A stretch of DNA of 64,000 bases. Origin: Paenibacillus tyrphae (lineage in GTDB: Bacteria; Bacillota; Bacilli; Paenibacillales; NBRC-103111). Location of the stretch: contig NZ_BSDJ01000012.1 of NCBI RefSeq assembly GCF_027925525.1, positions 62,001 through 126,000 on the forward strand, in the 5' to 3' direction. Below are positions 35,842 to 44,515 of the stretch, in pieces. Below the pieces are notes generated by a model. It did not search any database and had not been told where the DNA came from. It was given only the letters and a program-made list of their open reading frames with translations. How positions within the stretch are numbered: the stretch's first letter is position 1; each line of letters starts with the position of its first letter. The translations under genes were made by a program, and so were the position numbers.

Positions 35842-36336
35842 TCAGACAATAAAGTTCTGATTCTCGATGTTGTTCGTGACGGTAGTTGCCCCGGTTCCTT
35901 CCGTCATCGCCCCCGCGCCCGATTTTACGCCGTTTTTGATCATCGTTTGAATGCGGTCGACGACATGCGGCGCCGAATCGATCAGGCGCTCCAGCAGGTG
36001 GGTTTGGTTATCGAGCGGCACGACCTTAACGCCATGCTTGCCTACGACCAGAAAAGCGATCGGCGTAATGGACACGCCGCCACCGCTGCCGCCGCCGAAC
36101 GGCAGGGCCACATTGGCGTTATGCGCATCGTTGCGGCTGATGCCGGCAGCCGAGGATTCGTCGGTGACAAACTCGCTGCCGCCAGCCGCAAACCCGAAGC
36201 CTACTTTGCTGATCGGCATAATGACGCTGCCATCCGGGGTTTCGACCGGGTCGCCCACAATCGTATTGACGTCGACCATTTCTTTGATGTTTTCCATGGC
36301 CGTTTTCATGAGTCCTTGAATCGGATGCTCAGACAT
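35842..36336 (-). CDS. gerW: Sporulation/germination protein GerW (YtfJ)
   Basis: 164 residues. MSEHPIQGLMKTAMENIKEM, a Gly-rich centre and VKVVPLDNQTHLLERLID match the GerW/YtfJ family, which is needed for normal germination with some nutrients in B. subtilis. The ATG at 36336 has AAGGAGGA upstream. ytfI lies upstream as in B. subtilis, but gerW also has its own sigma-F/G-type promoter. Confidence 0.92.
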   Translation of the reverse strand: MSEHPIQGLMKTAMENIKEMVDVNTIVGDPVETPDGSVIMPISKVGFGFAAGGSEFVTDESSAAGISRNDAHNANVALPFGGGSGGGVSITPIAFLVVGKHGVKVVPLDNQTHLLERLIDSAPHVVDRIQTMIKNGVKSGAGAMTEGTGATTVTNNIENQNFIV

Positions 36337-36393
36337 GAATGAAGATCCTCCTTTTCGAAAAGGGTTGAACGCTACAATTTTCGATTGCGTTTT

Positions 36394-36423
36394 TAGCATT
36401 GCCCAAAGCCGAAAACGGTATGC
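36394..36423 (-). promoter_or_regulatory. Sigma-F (or sigma-G) promoter of gerW
   Basis: The minus strand has GCATA (36419-36423), a 15-base spacer and GGCAATGCTA (36394-36403), matching sigma-F GYATA-N15-GGNNANAHTR in all but one position. The last seven bases also fit sigma-G. Confidence 0.5.
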
Positions 36424-36486
36424 GGGATCGGTCCGTAAATACCGAAAAGCCGCCGCTTCTGCGTAACGCAGTTCACGACAGCTTTG

Positions 36487-37161
36487 TCAGGTACGCAGCA
36501 GCACTTTCTTCCAGGCGCGCAGGCCGCCTTTTATTTTTAAAATCCGGAAAAGCAGCTGGAGACCCGCCGCGGCAAGATGCCAGAAGCGGATATGCAGGCG
36601 GCATATGCCTTCGGTCATAAACACGTTCTGATTAAACACCGGCATGACTTGAAGCTCCGGCTTCGCCTCAAGCCGAACCGTCCGGAAAATATACCCCAGA
36701 AGCGACGTTTTGAGTCCCCATATGGTGCCTACGACAACGGCCGTCTCCGCCGCGTCCCCGATGCCGGCCGACGTTTTCCAGTTCAGCTCGGTACAATGAA
36801 AACGGCTGAGCAGTCGACGAAGCCATTGGTTAAACTTAAAACAGTTGTGAAGCAATACACGGTAGTTATCAATCGCCTCTTTAATTTTATCGAAGTCGAT
36901 TTTACGTTTGGGCTCGTCCTGATATTGACCCTTGTTCGGATTCGTCTTCTCCGATTTCAGTTCCAACCCTTCCAGCCATCCCTGGAAGCGGAGCAGCGGC
37001 ACGATGTACCTATAGCGAATAAGTCCGAATAAGGAGCGGACATCGATTCGAATTTCGTCATTTTGTTCCATATGAACGAAAGACAGGCAAACTTTGATCT
37101 TGCTTTGCGCTACAGCAAAAATCAAGACCGCGACCGCTCCGGCGATCCAAGCCCATATCAT
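36487..37161 (-). CDS. ytfI: DUF2953 protein (YtfI)
   Basis: 224 residues. An N-terminal transmembrane segment (1-20), then a mostly soluble domain with LFGLIRYRY and NWKTSAGIGDAAETA, characteristic of the DUF2953 family that precedes gerW in spore-formers. The ATG at 37161 has GAGGAGGA about 8 bases upstream. Function unknown; the pairing with gerW suggests a sporulation link. Confidence 0.8.
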   Translation of the reverse strand: MIWAWIAGAVAVLIFAVAQSKIKVCLSFVHMEQNDEIRIDVRSLFGLIRYRYIVPLLRFQGWLEGLELKSEKTNPNKGQYQDEPKRKIDFDKIKEAIDNYRVLLHNCFKFNQWLRRLLSRFHCTELNWKTSAGIGDAAETAVVVGTIWGLKTSLLGYIFRTVRLEAKPELQVMPVFNQNVFMTEGICRLHIRFWHLAAAGLQLLFRILKIKGGLRAWKKVLLRT

Positions 37162-37282
37162 GCGATGCTCCTCCTCTTCGGCCCGAGACGCTGCGGGCAG
37201 CACAAATACTCCTGAGCCGGAAGCCTTTTGCTTCGTTTCCTCAGGAGTTAGTATAGCCCAGCATTGGAAAAACATGCGTACG

Positions 37283-37897
37283 TTACATACCGTTCGGCTC
37301 CGTCACGTCCTCGAACGTGATCTGTTTGCCGTCCAGCTTCTCGAAAAGTAGCCTTGTCTCTTCTTCCAAATTGTCGTCATTTTCGAACATCGACGTCTCC
37401 GGAAGATCCTCAATCGTACTAAGCGCAAAATAATCGAGAAACGATTTGGTCGTTCCGTACAGAATCGGCCTTCCCGGCGCGTCCGCACGGTCTACCTCTT
37501 GAATCAAATCTTTCGCCACCAGCGTCTGCAGCGCGCGCTCCGACTTCACCCCGCGGATCTCTTCAATCTCCACCCGCGTGATCGGCTGCTTGTACGCTAC
37601 GATCGCGAGTGTCTCCAGTGCCGCTTGAGAAAGCGACGTCCGCGAAGGAGAGTAGGCCAGCCGCTCAAGATACGGCGCGTGCTCCGGCACGGTCGTCAGC
37701 TGAAAGGTACCCGCCAGCTCGACAATTTGAATCCCGCGGCCCTGGCGCTTCATGTCCTCCTGCAGATCCAGCACAAGGTCGGTCACGAACTCGGCGCTGA
37801 GCTCCAGCACATCGGCGAGCTGTTTGGCGTCCAATCCCTCGTCTCCCGCCACAAACAACAAGCCTTCAATAACTGATTTCATCTGCCCAAAATCCAT
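37283..37897 (-). CDS. scpB: Segregation and condensation protein ScpB
   Basis: 204 residues with two winged-helix domains (ALETLAIVAYKQPITR is diagnostic). Accessory subunit of the SMC-ScpAB condensin that compacts and segregates the chromosome. Its start at 37897 overlaps the last 32 bases of scpA, with GAGGAAGGA upstream, indicating coupling. Confidence 0.96.
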   Translation of the reverse strand: MDFGQMKSVIEGLLFVAGDEGLDAKQLADVLELSAEFVTDLVLDLQEDMKRQGRGIQIVELAGTFQLTTVPEHAPYLERLAYSPSRTSLSQAALETLAIVAYKQPITRVEIEEIRGVKSERALQTLVAKDLIQEVDRADAPGRPILYGTTKSFLDYFALSTIEDLPETSMFENDDNLEEETRLLFEKLDGKQITFEDVTEPNGM

Positions 37898-38651
37898 CCG
37901 CCGTTCCTTCCTCTCTTGCCTGAATCACAATATCGTCAAAAAGCTTATGCTGGAAGCAGACGATCCTCTTGACTTTCATCAGCTCCAGCAGCGCCAAAAA
38001 CGTCACGACAATCGCATCTTTCGTCGCATCGTCGCTCAGCAGCTTCGAAAACATGACTTTGCCCCCGCACTTCTCGAGCGTGTCGACCACCTCGTACATG
38101 CGATCCTTCACCGAGATTTCGTCCTTACGGATCTTGGCAATCGCCTGTCGGCTCTGCATCCGCCGCATCGCCTTGCGAAACGCGTTCACGAGGTCGGCCA
38201 CATGCAGACCTTTGACCGGGTTTTCCTGCACCACAGGCACATACGGGGTCAAGTCCTCAGGCTCTCTCGTATAAATGAGACTGCGCTCCATCTCCTTGTC
38301 CCGCAGATGATCCGCAATCGCTTTATATTTGCGGTATTCGATCAGCTTCGCTACGAGCTCGGCGCGGGGGTCGTACTCCTCGTCCATCATGTAATCGTCG
38401 AATTCCATATCCACGACAGGCGGCTTCGGTAAAAGCATCTTGCTCTTAATGGAAAGCAGCGTCGCGGCCATGACGAGGAACTCGCTCGTCACTTCGAGCT
38501 CCAGTTCCTGCATGGCGTCCAGGTATTCCATGTATTGATCCGTAATTTCTTTGATCGGAATGTCGTAAATATCGACTTCCGCTTTATCGATCAAGTGCAG
38601 CAGCAAATCAAGGGGGCCTTCAAAGGTTTCCAGCTTTACTGTGACTTTCAC
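37866..38651 (-). CDS. scpA: Segregation and condensation protein ScpA
   Basis: 261 residues. Kleisin subunit that bridges the SMC heads. FEGPLDLLLHLI and MAATLLSIKS in the N-terminal domain are diagnostic, and a winged-helix C-terminus follows. The start is GTG at 38651, consistent with the B. subtilis N-terminus although AGAGGA is rather close. Confidence 0.96.
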   Translation of the reverse strand: MKVTVKLETFEGPLDLLLHLIDKAEVDIYDIPIKEITDQYMEYLDAMQELELEVTSEFLVMAATLLSIKSKMLLPKPPVVDMEFDDYMMDEEYDPRAELVAKLIEYRKYKAIADHLRDKEMERSLIYTREPEDLTPYVPVVQENPVKGLHVADLVNAFRKAMRRMQSRQAIAKIRKDEISVKDRMYEVVDTLEKCGGKVMFSKLLSDDATKDAIVVTFLALLELMKVKRIVCFQHKLFDDIVIQAREEGTADGFWADEISY

Positions 38652-38689
38652 TTTCCTCTCGTTCCCCCTTAATCCTCATGCAGCTTTCG

Positions 38690-39160
38690 TCAGGTAGTCA
38701 GCTGTTTCGTCAAATTGGCCATCTCAATGGCGCTCGCAGCCGCTTCCCAGCCTTTGTTGCCGGCCTTGGTCCCCGCACGCTCTACCGCCTGCTCGATCGA
38801 GTCGGTCGTCAGCACGCCGAAAATAACGGGAATGCCGGTTTTGAGCGAAATGGCAGCCACGCCTTTGGCCGTTTCATTGCAAACATAGTCGAAATGCGGA
38901 GTGGACCCGCGGATGACCGCACCGAGCGTGATGACGGCGTCGTACTTGCCGCTCTCGGCCATTTTCTGGGCGATCAACGGAATTTCGAAAGCGCCCGGAA
39001 CCCAGGCAATCTCGACCTCGTCTTCGTGTACGCCGTGCCGCTTCAGCGCATCCAGCGCGCCGCCCAGCAGCTTGTTCGTAATAAATTCGTTGAACCGTCC
39101 GACCACGATCCCGTATTTTAATCCTTGCGAGACCAGATGTCCTTCGTATACTTTCGCCAT
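38690..39160 (-). CDS. ribH: 6,7-dimethyl-8-ribityllumazine synthase
   Basis: 156 residues. Condenses 5-amino-6-ribitylamino-uracil with dihydroxybutanone phosphate. [26 protein letters not shown] and FGVLTTD are the family motifs; the His after GST.H acts as base. Last gene of the riboflavin operon. Confidence 0.97.
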   Translation of the reverse strand: MAKVYEGHLVSQGLKYGIVVGRFNEFITNKLLGGALDALKRHGVHEDEVEIAWVPGAFEIPLIAQKMAESGKYDAVITLGAVIRGSTPHFDYVCNETAKGVAAISLKTGIPVIFGVLTTDSIEQAVERAGTKAGNKGWEAAASAIEMANLTKQLTT

Positions 39161-39197
39161 GTCCCTTCAACTTCCCTTCATTTGATGAAATATTTTT

Positions 39198-40412
39198 TTA
39201 GATGGTAAAATCAAGCAGGTGCCCCAGCTTCGCCTGCTTCGTATGCAGGTAGTTCGTATTGTCCTCGTTTTCTTCCATTTGCAGCGGTACGCGCTCGACT
39301 ACCTCAAGTCCGTAGCCTTCCAGACCGCGAATTTTGCGCGGATTGTTCGTCATAAGCCTGATGCGTCCGATGCCGAGATCCTTCAGGATTTGCGCGCCGA
39401 TCCCATAATCCCGCAGGTCGGGGGCGAAGCCCAGCTTCAGGTTCGCATCGACGGTATCGAGCCCCTGCTCCTGCAGCTTGTACGCCTTCAGCTTGTTGAT
39501 CAAGCCGATGCCGCGTCCTTCCTGCCGCATGTACAGCAGCACGCCGGAGCCCGCCTCGTCGATCTGCTTCAGCGCCGCCGCAAGCTGCGGGCCGCAATCG
39601 CAGCGGTGAGAGTGGAAGACGTCGCCGGTCAAGCATTCGGAATGGACGCGTACGAGCGTCGGGCGATCGCTGTCGATCTTGCCTTTGACCAGCGCGACAT
39701 GCTCTTTGCGGTCAACATCATTCGAGTAGGCGATGGCGGTAAATACGCCGAAATCCGTCGGCATCCGCACCTCGACCTCGCGCTGCACCAGCTTCTCCTT
39801 CTGATTGCGGTAGCGGATCAGGTCCTGAATCGTGATGATCTTCAAATCATGCTTGCGGCTGATCTCCATCAGATCCGGGACGCGGGCCATTTCGCCGTCT
39901 TCCTTGATCACTTCGCAGATGACGGCTGCCGGGTAAGCGCCGCACATGCGAGCCAGGTCGACCGCCGCTTCCGTATGTCCGGCGCGGCGCAGCACGCCGC
40001 CTTTCTTGGCCGTGAGCGGAAAAATATGTCCCGGGCGGCGGAAGCTCTGCGGCTTCGTCTGCGGATCGATCAGCGCCTGCACGGTCCGGGAACGCTCCGA
40101 TGCGGAAATGCCGGTCGACGTTTCGACGTGATCGATCGAAACCGTGAAGGCGGTGCCGTGGTAATCCGTGTTGCGCGATACCATCTGCGGCAGGTCCAGT
40201 TCCTGGGCCCGCTCTTCGGTAATCGGGGCGCAGACGAGGCCGCGTCCCTCCTTGATCATGAAGTTGATGACCTCCGGCGTCGCTTTCTCGGCCAGGGCGA
40301 TGAAGTCGCCTTCGTTCTCGCGGTCTTCGTCGTCCACGACGATAATGACTTTGCCCAGCATCAGATCGTATATCGCTTCTTCAATCGGATGAAACCGGAT
40401 CGTTTCGTCCAT
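39198..40412 (-). CDS. ribBA: Bifunctional DHBP synthase / GTP cyclohydrolase II
   Basis: 404 residues. N-terminal RibB domain (about 1-203; [18 protein letters not shown]) makes 3,4-dihydroxy-2-butanone phosphate. C-terminal RibA domain (about 205-404; SECLTGDV with HRCDCGPQL zinc cysteines, RQEGRGIGL) opens GTP. Supplies both branches of riboflavin synthesis. AGGAGG lies just before the ATG. Confidence 0.97.
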   Translation of the reverse strand: MDETIRFHPIEEAIYDLMLGKVIIVVDDEDRENEGDFIALAEKATPEVINFMIKEGRGLVCAPITEERAQELDLPQMVSRNTDYHGTAFTVSIDHVETSTGISASERSRTVQALIDPQTKPQSFRRPGHIFPLTAKKGGVLRRAGHTEAAVDLARMCGAYPAAVICEVIKEDGEMARVPDLMEISRKHDLKIITIQDLIRYRNQKEKLVQREVEVRMPTDFGVFTAIAYSNDVDRKEHVALVKGKIDSDRPTLVRVHSECLTGDVFHSHRCDCGPQLAAALKQIDEAGSGVLLYMRQEGRGIGLINKLKAYKLQEQGLDTVDANLKLGFAPDLRDYGIGAQILKDLGIGRIRLMTNNPRKIRGLEGYGLEVVERVPLQMEENEDNTNYLHTKQAKLGHLLDFTI

Positions 40413-40452
40413 TCCTCTCTCCTCCTTAGGTCTATGTGAATCTGGAACCGGA

Positions 40453-41127
40453 TTACAGGAACCCGTGCTCCGTTAGAAATGCGGCGCTTAGACCGCCGGG
40501 GGTTGTCCTTTGGGTTACGGCAGCTCCTTCTCCTGTCCGGAAGGTCAGCAGCCGCTCGATGTATTTGCCGAGAACGTCGGCTTCGAGATTGACTTCATCC
40601 CCTTGCTTCTTATGCTGCAGTACCGTTTCCGCGAGCGTATGCGGGATGATGGATACGGTAAACGACGTTTCTCCCAGCTCGACGACCGTCAGGCTGATCC
40701 CGTCGATCGTGATCGAGCCATGCGGGATGATATATTTTAAAATACCCGGTTCGCGCGGCTCTACGCGGAAGACAACGGCGTTTTCTTCCGGTGTGCGACC
40801 CCGGATAATGCCGGTCGAATCGACGTGTCCCTGCACGATGTGACCGCCGAACCGGCCGCCTGCCGTCATCGCCCGCTCCAGATTTACAGGAGACGCGCTC
40901 GACAGGCGGGACAAGTTCGTCCGCCGGAACGTTTCCGGCATCACGTCGACGGTGAAAGACGCCTCGTCATAAGCGATGACGGTCAAGCAGACGCCGTTCA
41001 CCGCAATGCTGTCGCCAATCTTCACATCGTCCAGGATACGCTTCGCCCCGATCGTCAGCACCATCGCCTGACCTTGCTTGGCTATGCGGCGCAGCGTGCC
41101 GATTTCCTCGATAATTCCAGTGAACAC
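40453..41127 (-). CDS. ribE: Riboflavin synthase
   Basis: 224 residues, two lumazine-binding repeats, beginning with the diagnostic FTGIIEEIG. Dismutes two lumazines to riboflavin. The start is GTG at 41127 behind AAGGAGGG with ideal spacing; the longer frame to 41196 overlaps ribD and is rejected. Confidence 0.96.
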   Translation of the reverse strand: MFTGIIEEIGTLRRIAKQGQAMVLTIGAKRILDDVKIGDSIAVNGVCLTVIAYDEASFTVDVMPETFRRTNLSRLSSASPVNLERAMTAGGRFGGHIVQGHVDSTGIIRGRTPEENAVVFRVEPREPGILKYIIPHGSITIDGISLTVVELGETSFTVSIIPHTLAETVLQHKKQGDEVNLEADVLGKYIERLLTFRTGEGAAVTQRTTPGGLSAAFLTEHGFL

Positions 41128-41176
41128 GGAATATCCCTCCTTGTCATCGCTTTCCGTCTTCTCGGAAGCAGCTTGT

Positions 41177-42298
41177 CTATTCGCTTGGCTCCGCATACTT
41201 CGGGTACCCGATCAGACACAGATCGTCGCCGAACGTCTCGACCTGCATGCGCTCCAGCTGAATCGCTTCGCGCATTTGCCCGAAGCCGGCGAAATCGAAG
41301 TTCGCCGGCGCCAACCCGCCCCCGCCGATGATCTTCGGCGCGAGGAAAAACACGAGCTTGTGGGCGAGTCTGTGCTCCAGCAGCGCGCCGCTCAACTTGC
41401 CGCCGCCCTCCACGAGCAGCGAGCCGATCTCTCGCTCGCCGAGCCGCGCCATGGCGGCGTCCAGATCGACAGCGGGTCCCGGCCCGCAGTCGACGATCTC
41501 TACGCCGCTCGCTTCGAGCTCACGGCGGCGTGCTGCCGGCGCCTGTTCGGTCGTGAGCACGACCGTCGGCGCAATCCCGTCCCGCACGAGCTTCGCCTCG
41601 TGCGGCAGCCGCAGCGTCGAGTCGACGACGACGCGGATGGGGTGCAGACCCGGCACGGGCAGCCGGGTCGTCAGGGACGGGTCGTCGGCCAGCACGGTGC
41701 CGATGCCGACCATAATCGCCTGGTGGCGATGCCGCAGCGTATGAACGTAGGCGCGGGAGGCCTCGCCCGTAATCCACTTGCTGTCGCCCGTCCTGGCGGC
41801 AATTTTGCCATCCAGCGTGCTGGCCGATTTGACGGTGACGAACGGCCGCCGGGTGACGATGAACGTATTGAACGCTTCGTTCATAGCGTTCGCCTCCCGT
41901 TCCAGCACCCCTACCGTCACCTCAATGCCGCTCGCCCGAAGCCGGGCGATTCCGCTGCCGGCCACAAGCGGATTCGGGTCGGTCGCCGCAACGACGACCC
42001 TCGCGACCCCTTCGCGAATCAGCCTGTCGCTGCACGGCGGCGTCTTGCCGAAGTGGCTGCACGGCTCCAGCGTCACGTAGGCCGTGGCGCCCGCCGCTTC
42101 GCTACCTGCCATGTTCAGCGCATGAATTTCGGCATGCGCTTCACCCCGCTTCAAGTGGGCACCCATGCCGACAATGCGTCCTTCCTTGACGATGACGCAG
42201 CCGACGACCGGATTAATGCCCGTCTGTCCGGCCGCCGAAGCGGCCAGTTGTAAAGCCAGATTCATGTAATACTCGTCGTTCAGTAACCTCACAGTCAA
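41177..42298 (-). CDS. ribD: Bifunctional pyrimidine deaminase/reductase RibD
   Basis: 373 residues. N-terminal zinc deaminase (HAEIHAL and PCSHFGKTPPC ligands), C-terminal NADPH reductase (about 146-373). Catalyses the second and third steps of the pathway. The start is judged to be TTG at 42298 because AAGGAGG is 8 bases upstream; the GTG at 42307 overlaps that site. First gene after the FMN riboswitch. Confidence 0.95.
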   Translation of the reverse strand: MTVRLLNDEYYMNLALQLAASAAGQTGINPVVGCVIVKEGRIVGMGAHLKRGEAHAEIHALNMAGSEAAGATAYVTLEPCSHFGKTPPCSDRLIREGVARVVVAATDPNPLVAGSGIARLRASGIEVTVGVLEREANAMNEAFNTFIVTRRPFVTVKSASTLDGKIAARTGDSKWITGEASRAYVHTLRHRHQAIMVGIGTVLADDPSLTTRLPVPGLHPIRVVVDSTLRLPHEAKLVRDGIAPTVVLTTEQAPAARRRELEASGVEIVDCGPGPAVDLDAAMARLGEREIGSLLVEGGGKLSGALLEHRLAHKLVFFLAPKIIGGGGLAPANFDFAGFGQMREAIQLERMQVETFGDDLCLIGYPKYAEPSE

Positions 42299-42335
42299 TT
42301 GACGCACCTCCTTCTCCCGATTAGCTTGCCGGAAA

Positions 42336-42375
42336 ATGCGAAAAAGCCCTCTTTTTGCCTAGCAAAAAGGGGCTT
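42336..42375 (-). terminator. Attenuator-type terminator before ribD
   Basis: AAGCCCCTTTTTGC and GCAAAAAGAGGGCTT pair with one mismatch (42344-42375). On the minus strand TTTCGCATTTT follows. Its place between the FMN aptamer and ribD makes it the probable expression platform. Confidence 0.8.
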
Positions 42376-42606
42376 GTGAGAAGTGTCGCGTTTAGGTAAA
42401 AAAAACGCAGCGGAATCCCTTGCAGCGACAGATTGCAATGCCATGCATGCTACTAAGGCCGCGTCGATGCATGCCTAAATAAACCTTGCCCATGTCCAAA
42501 AACACATGGCAAGAAGACATGCTCGAACAGATACACCTGTGGCATGTTGAGTATGTGAAATAACGCACATACGCACGCTGACAGTCTATCGCCGATTCCG
42601 CTTTCC
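42376..42606 (-). other. Linker between FMN aptamer and terminator with several hairpins
   Basis: No gene. On the minus strand several strong inverted pairs occur in series: TATGTG/CACATA, ATGCC/GGCAT, CTTGCC-ATGT/ACAT-GGCAAG and CATGCAT/ATGCATG, then GCGTTT/AAACGC around a T8 run. The linker is about 230 bases. Confidence 0.6.
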
Positions 42607-42755
42607 CTTCTCCCATCCAGACTATACTGTCGGTCTCGGAATTGCACCGAGTCCACCGGCAACCGAAATTGGCTGCACGGGTCACGGACTGAGTTCGGCC
42701 TATAACAAACCAGCCGAACATCACCGCCGGTAGGGAATTTCACCCTGCCCCGAAG
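42607..42755 (-). ncRNA. FMN riboswitch (RFN element)
   Basis: The minus strand has the conserved RFN blocks AGGGTGAAATTCCCTACCGG, CCGTGACCCG, CGGTGCAATTCCGAGACCG and GTATAGTCTGGATGG in order. FMN binding represses the downstream ribD-ribE-ribBA-ribH operon. Confidence 0.96.
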
Positions 42756-42811
42756 GAAACGAATTATTTAGTTTGTTACCTACGATAGTTCTTGGGTTCC
42801 TTGTAGCGCCG

Positions 42812-42840
42812 ATCATACCAGTACCCACAAGGCTTGTCTC
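42812..42840 (-). promoter_or_regulatory. Probable sigma-A promoter of the rib operon
   Basis: GAGACA, a 17-base spacer and TATGAT with an extended -10 (TGG before TATGAT) on the minus strand. It would start transcription about 50 bases upstream of the RFN element. Confidence 0.5.
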
Positions 42841-42955
42841 GATTTCACGGTAAACCGAAAAATCACCTAAGAAAATCATGTAACTTGAATGAAATACTAC
42901 CACTACAAAATGAAAAAAGCAACTGCTTTTGCTGCTCATCGCCGGTTAAATCGGA

Positions 42956-42976
42956 AGTTGTACATTTGGTACAACT
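42956..42976. repeat. Perfect operator-like inverted repeat
   Basis: AGTTGTAC-ATTTG-GTACAACT, 8-bp arms with a 5-base loop, about 90 bases upstream of the orphan gene at 43068. It could be an operator or an RNA hairpin. Confidence 0.6.
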
Positions 42977-43067
42977 CCCCATACCATGTTGTTTGGCACT
43001 CAAAATTATTTAAGCATCCAAACACCCCTACGCCATTTTGAATAACTTAAATTGGAGGTGAAAATGG

Positions 43068-43337
43068 GTGGCAAAATACGCCAATACCGGATCGTTTCAT
43101 TTTACCTGCGCAGGCACGAAAACATTGTTTACCGTACCTAATGGAATTAATGGAACTTTGGCGATTTCCAACAACAGCAATAAATCTTTTGTTTTGCTAT
43201 TGAATAATACGGTGACCATTCATGTAAAACCTTACAGTATTGCTAGAATTGGTTCTTCAAGCGGCGGTTTTTCTACAAAAATCGCAATTAGAACTAAGGG
43301 TCCGACAAACGGAGCTTACATCTTTCAACAGAATTAA
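43068..43337 (+). CDS. Orphan hypothetical protein, 89 residues
   Basis: Starts with GTG at 43068, 8 bases after GGAGGTG, and ends before a clear terminator. The composition is rich in Asn, Ser, Thr, Gly and small hydrophobics, suggesting an all-beta fold. No signal peptide or family is recognised. It is AT-richer than flanking core genes, and is plus-oriented among minus genes. The ribosome site and terminator make it a credible gene. Confidence 0.7.
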   Translation: MAKYANTGSFHFTCAGTKTLFTVPNGINGTLAISNNSNKSFVLLLNNTVTIHVKPYSIARIGSSSGGFSTKIAIRTKGPTNGAYIFQQN

Positions 43338-43344
43338 GTAAGCA

Positions 43345-43366
43345 GGCCCCTTTCCTGGGGCTTTTT
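43345..43366 (+). terminator. Terminator of the 43068-43337 gene
   Basis: GGCCCC-TTTCCT-GGGGC hairpin followed by TTTTT, directly after the stop codon. Confidence 0.85.
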
Positions 43367-43369
43367 CCT

Positions 43370-43790
43370 TGTTAAGTTTCAAATTTTCAGCTGAGGCCGT
43401 TTTCGCTCGCTTTATAGCATTCGCCGGGAGGGCCGAGAAACGGGAATTTTGTCCAAAGAGCTTTCTGTGAATGCTCAAGATGAGTCTTGTGGCGACAGTT
43501 TGTTGATTCTTGCAATTTAGGAAAACAACTTTGCTGGGTATCTAATTCTGAAGGACAATAAAGTTAATCGTAAATCGTACCCTACCACCCCTTCATATTG
43601 CTGTGATTAAGAAAAATAGATTTTTTTATCGAGCGAATTAACTTCTCATTTTAGAGTAAATGCTAATGTTGTTGATGTTAATAGGAAACTACCAAATGAT
43701 TTGGTGGAAAAAATTCAAGCATATATGATAGTTTAGAGCCTTACACAAAGTAACAAAATCTACCTTTCCTATTAAGAACATGGTATAATA
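43370..43790. other. AT-rich gap with a decayed frame
   Basis: No intact gene seen. From about 43630 to 43737 on the plus strand, an open frame without a start ends in NRKLPNDLVEKIQAYM and a stop, which looks protein-like and may be a gene remnant. Confidence 0.35.
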
Positions 43791-43799
43791 ATCCAATCA
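43791..43799 (+). promoter_or_regulatory. Extended -10 promoter of the toxin mRNA
   Basis: TGGTATAAT at 43791-43799 is a perfect extended -10 with consensus TATAAT. The -35 is poor. The expected start is near 43806. Confidence 0.7.
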
Positions 43800-43855
43800 C
43801 AATAGATTCGGCTTTATGGGCGGTCGGCTAGTCTCCCGGAAGGGAGGTGATGCCT

Positions 43856-43969
43856 GTGGAGGTTAAGGACACTTTGACTTTGATGATCGGCTTCGGGATG
43901 CTGCTTATTGCGCTACTCGCACTGATAGTTAATATCATCGTCGCTCTTATCCAAAACAAAAAGAAATAG
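43856..43969 (+). CDS. Type I toxin, holin-like (Hol-Tox family)
   Basis: 37 residues: MEVKDTLTLMIGFGM, a hydrophobic helix (about 8-31), then QNKKK. This is the classic Hol-Tox layout of small membrane toxins in Bacillales. The start is GTG at 43856 with GGGAGG about 7 bases upstream; an in-frame ATG at 43850 touches the ribosome site. That site lies in a CTCCC-GGAA-GGGAG hairpin (43833-43846). The 5' UTR GGGCGGTC (43818-43825) is perfectly complementary to GACCGCCC at 43969-43976, a possible 5'-3' lock typical of type I toxin mRNAs. Confidence 0.85.
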   Translation: MEVKDTLTLMIGFGMLLIALLALIVNIIVALIQNKKK

Positions 43970-44001
43970 ACCGCCCTTGTGACGAGGACTGCGGTCTATT
44001 T
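43950..44001. terminator. Terminator at the toxin stop, strongest for the antisense RNA
   Basis: AAATAGACCGC (43964-43974) pairs perfectly with GCGGTCTATTT (43991-44001). On the minus strand CTTTTTGTTTT follows, a good T-tract. On the plus strand the tail is weak. Confidence 0.75.
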
Positions 44002-44094
44002 CACTTCCAGTTACCTTGAAGCCAACCGCCCTTAAAAGCGGCTATTGTGCGGGAGTCGTGTTGCTAGCACGGCTCTCTTTTATTTTACGCTTCT
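43955..44094 (-). ncRNA. Candidate antisense antitoxin RNA
   Basis: On the minus strand TGATAAAAT (-10 TAAAAT at 44102-44107, extended) with TTTATG 17 bases upstream could start an RNA near 44094. It would end at the strong terminator near 43955. The RNA of about 140 bases would pair with the toxin mRNA 3' region and stop codon, as RatA does with txpA. Inferred from promoter and terminator placement only. Confidence 0.5.
44051..44085 (+). terminator. Terminator of the toxin mRNA
   Basis: GAGTCGTG and CACGGCTC (44053-44060, 44068-44075) pair with one G-U; TCTTTTATTTT follows. It would give a toxin mRNA of about 280 bases overlapping the antisense RNA. Confidence 0.7.
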
Positions 44095-44166
44095 TACTGG
44101 TATTTTATCACAATTATTATTTATCATAAAGTGTTTGTTCCCTGAACTGATTAAAAAGTTGATTTT

Positions 44167-44304
44167 TTATGCCAGTTCAAACATAGAATAGAGGGATTTA
44201 TTTACAAAATAAGGAATACCAAACATTGGTTTAGAGATGAAATATTGAAACGCCCAATAGCGTAAAGCCTTATCAGTATTGATATGAATTTTTGAAACTT
44301 TAAG
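44167..44304 (-). pseudogene. C-terminal gene remnant, minus strand
   Basis: 45 codons without a start, bounded upstream by a stop. It reads ...DKALRYWAFQYFISKPM... and ends SLYSMFELA before a stop. The aromatic-rich, non-repetitive composition looks like a real protein end. I cannot identify the parent family. Confidence 0.35.
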
Positions 44305-44327
44305 TTACACATAAGAAAGAGGACTCT

Positions 44328-44515
44328 AATTATTTTTTGGGGGCTTCTTTTTATTTTGCAATAAAATATCACTTTCATCGGAAGGTGATGATACTGATCC
44401 CTATGCTGGTTTCACAGAAATCGATCAAGAAGTATTCGACAGACGAAGAACTGAGCTTCAGCCAAATGAGATCCTAGTCAATTACTCAAATGGGAAAATT
44501 TCATCCTTCCCATGA
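44328..44515 (+). pseudogene. C-terminal gene remnant, plus strand
   Basis: An open frame without a usable start ends with DPYAGFTEIDQEVF... and LQPNEILVNYSNGKISSFP then TGA. The end resembles small phage-type proteins, but the family is not certain. GGAAGGTG inside it is in a poor position for a start in this frame. Confidence 0.35.

Noticed and set aside
42392-42724. Minus-strand open frame over the riboflavin leader
   Set aside because: It overlaps the FMN riboswitch, whose conserved blocks explain the sequence.
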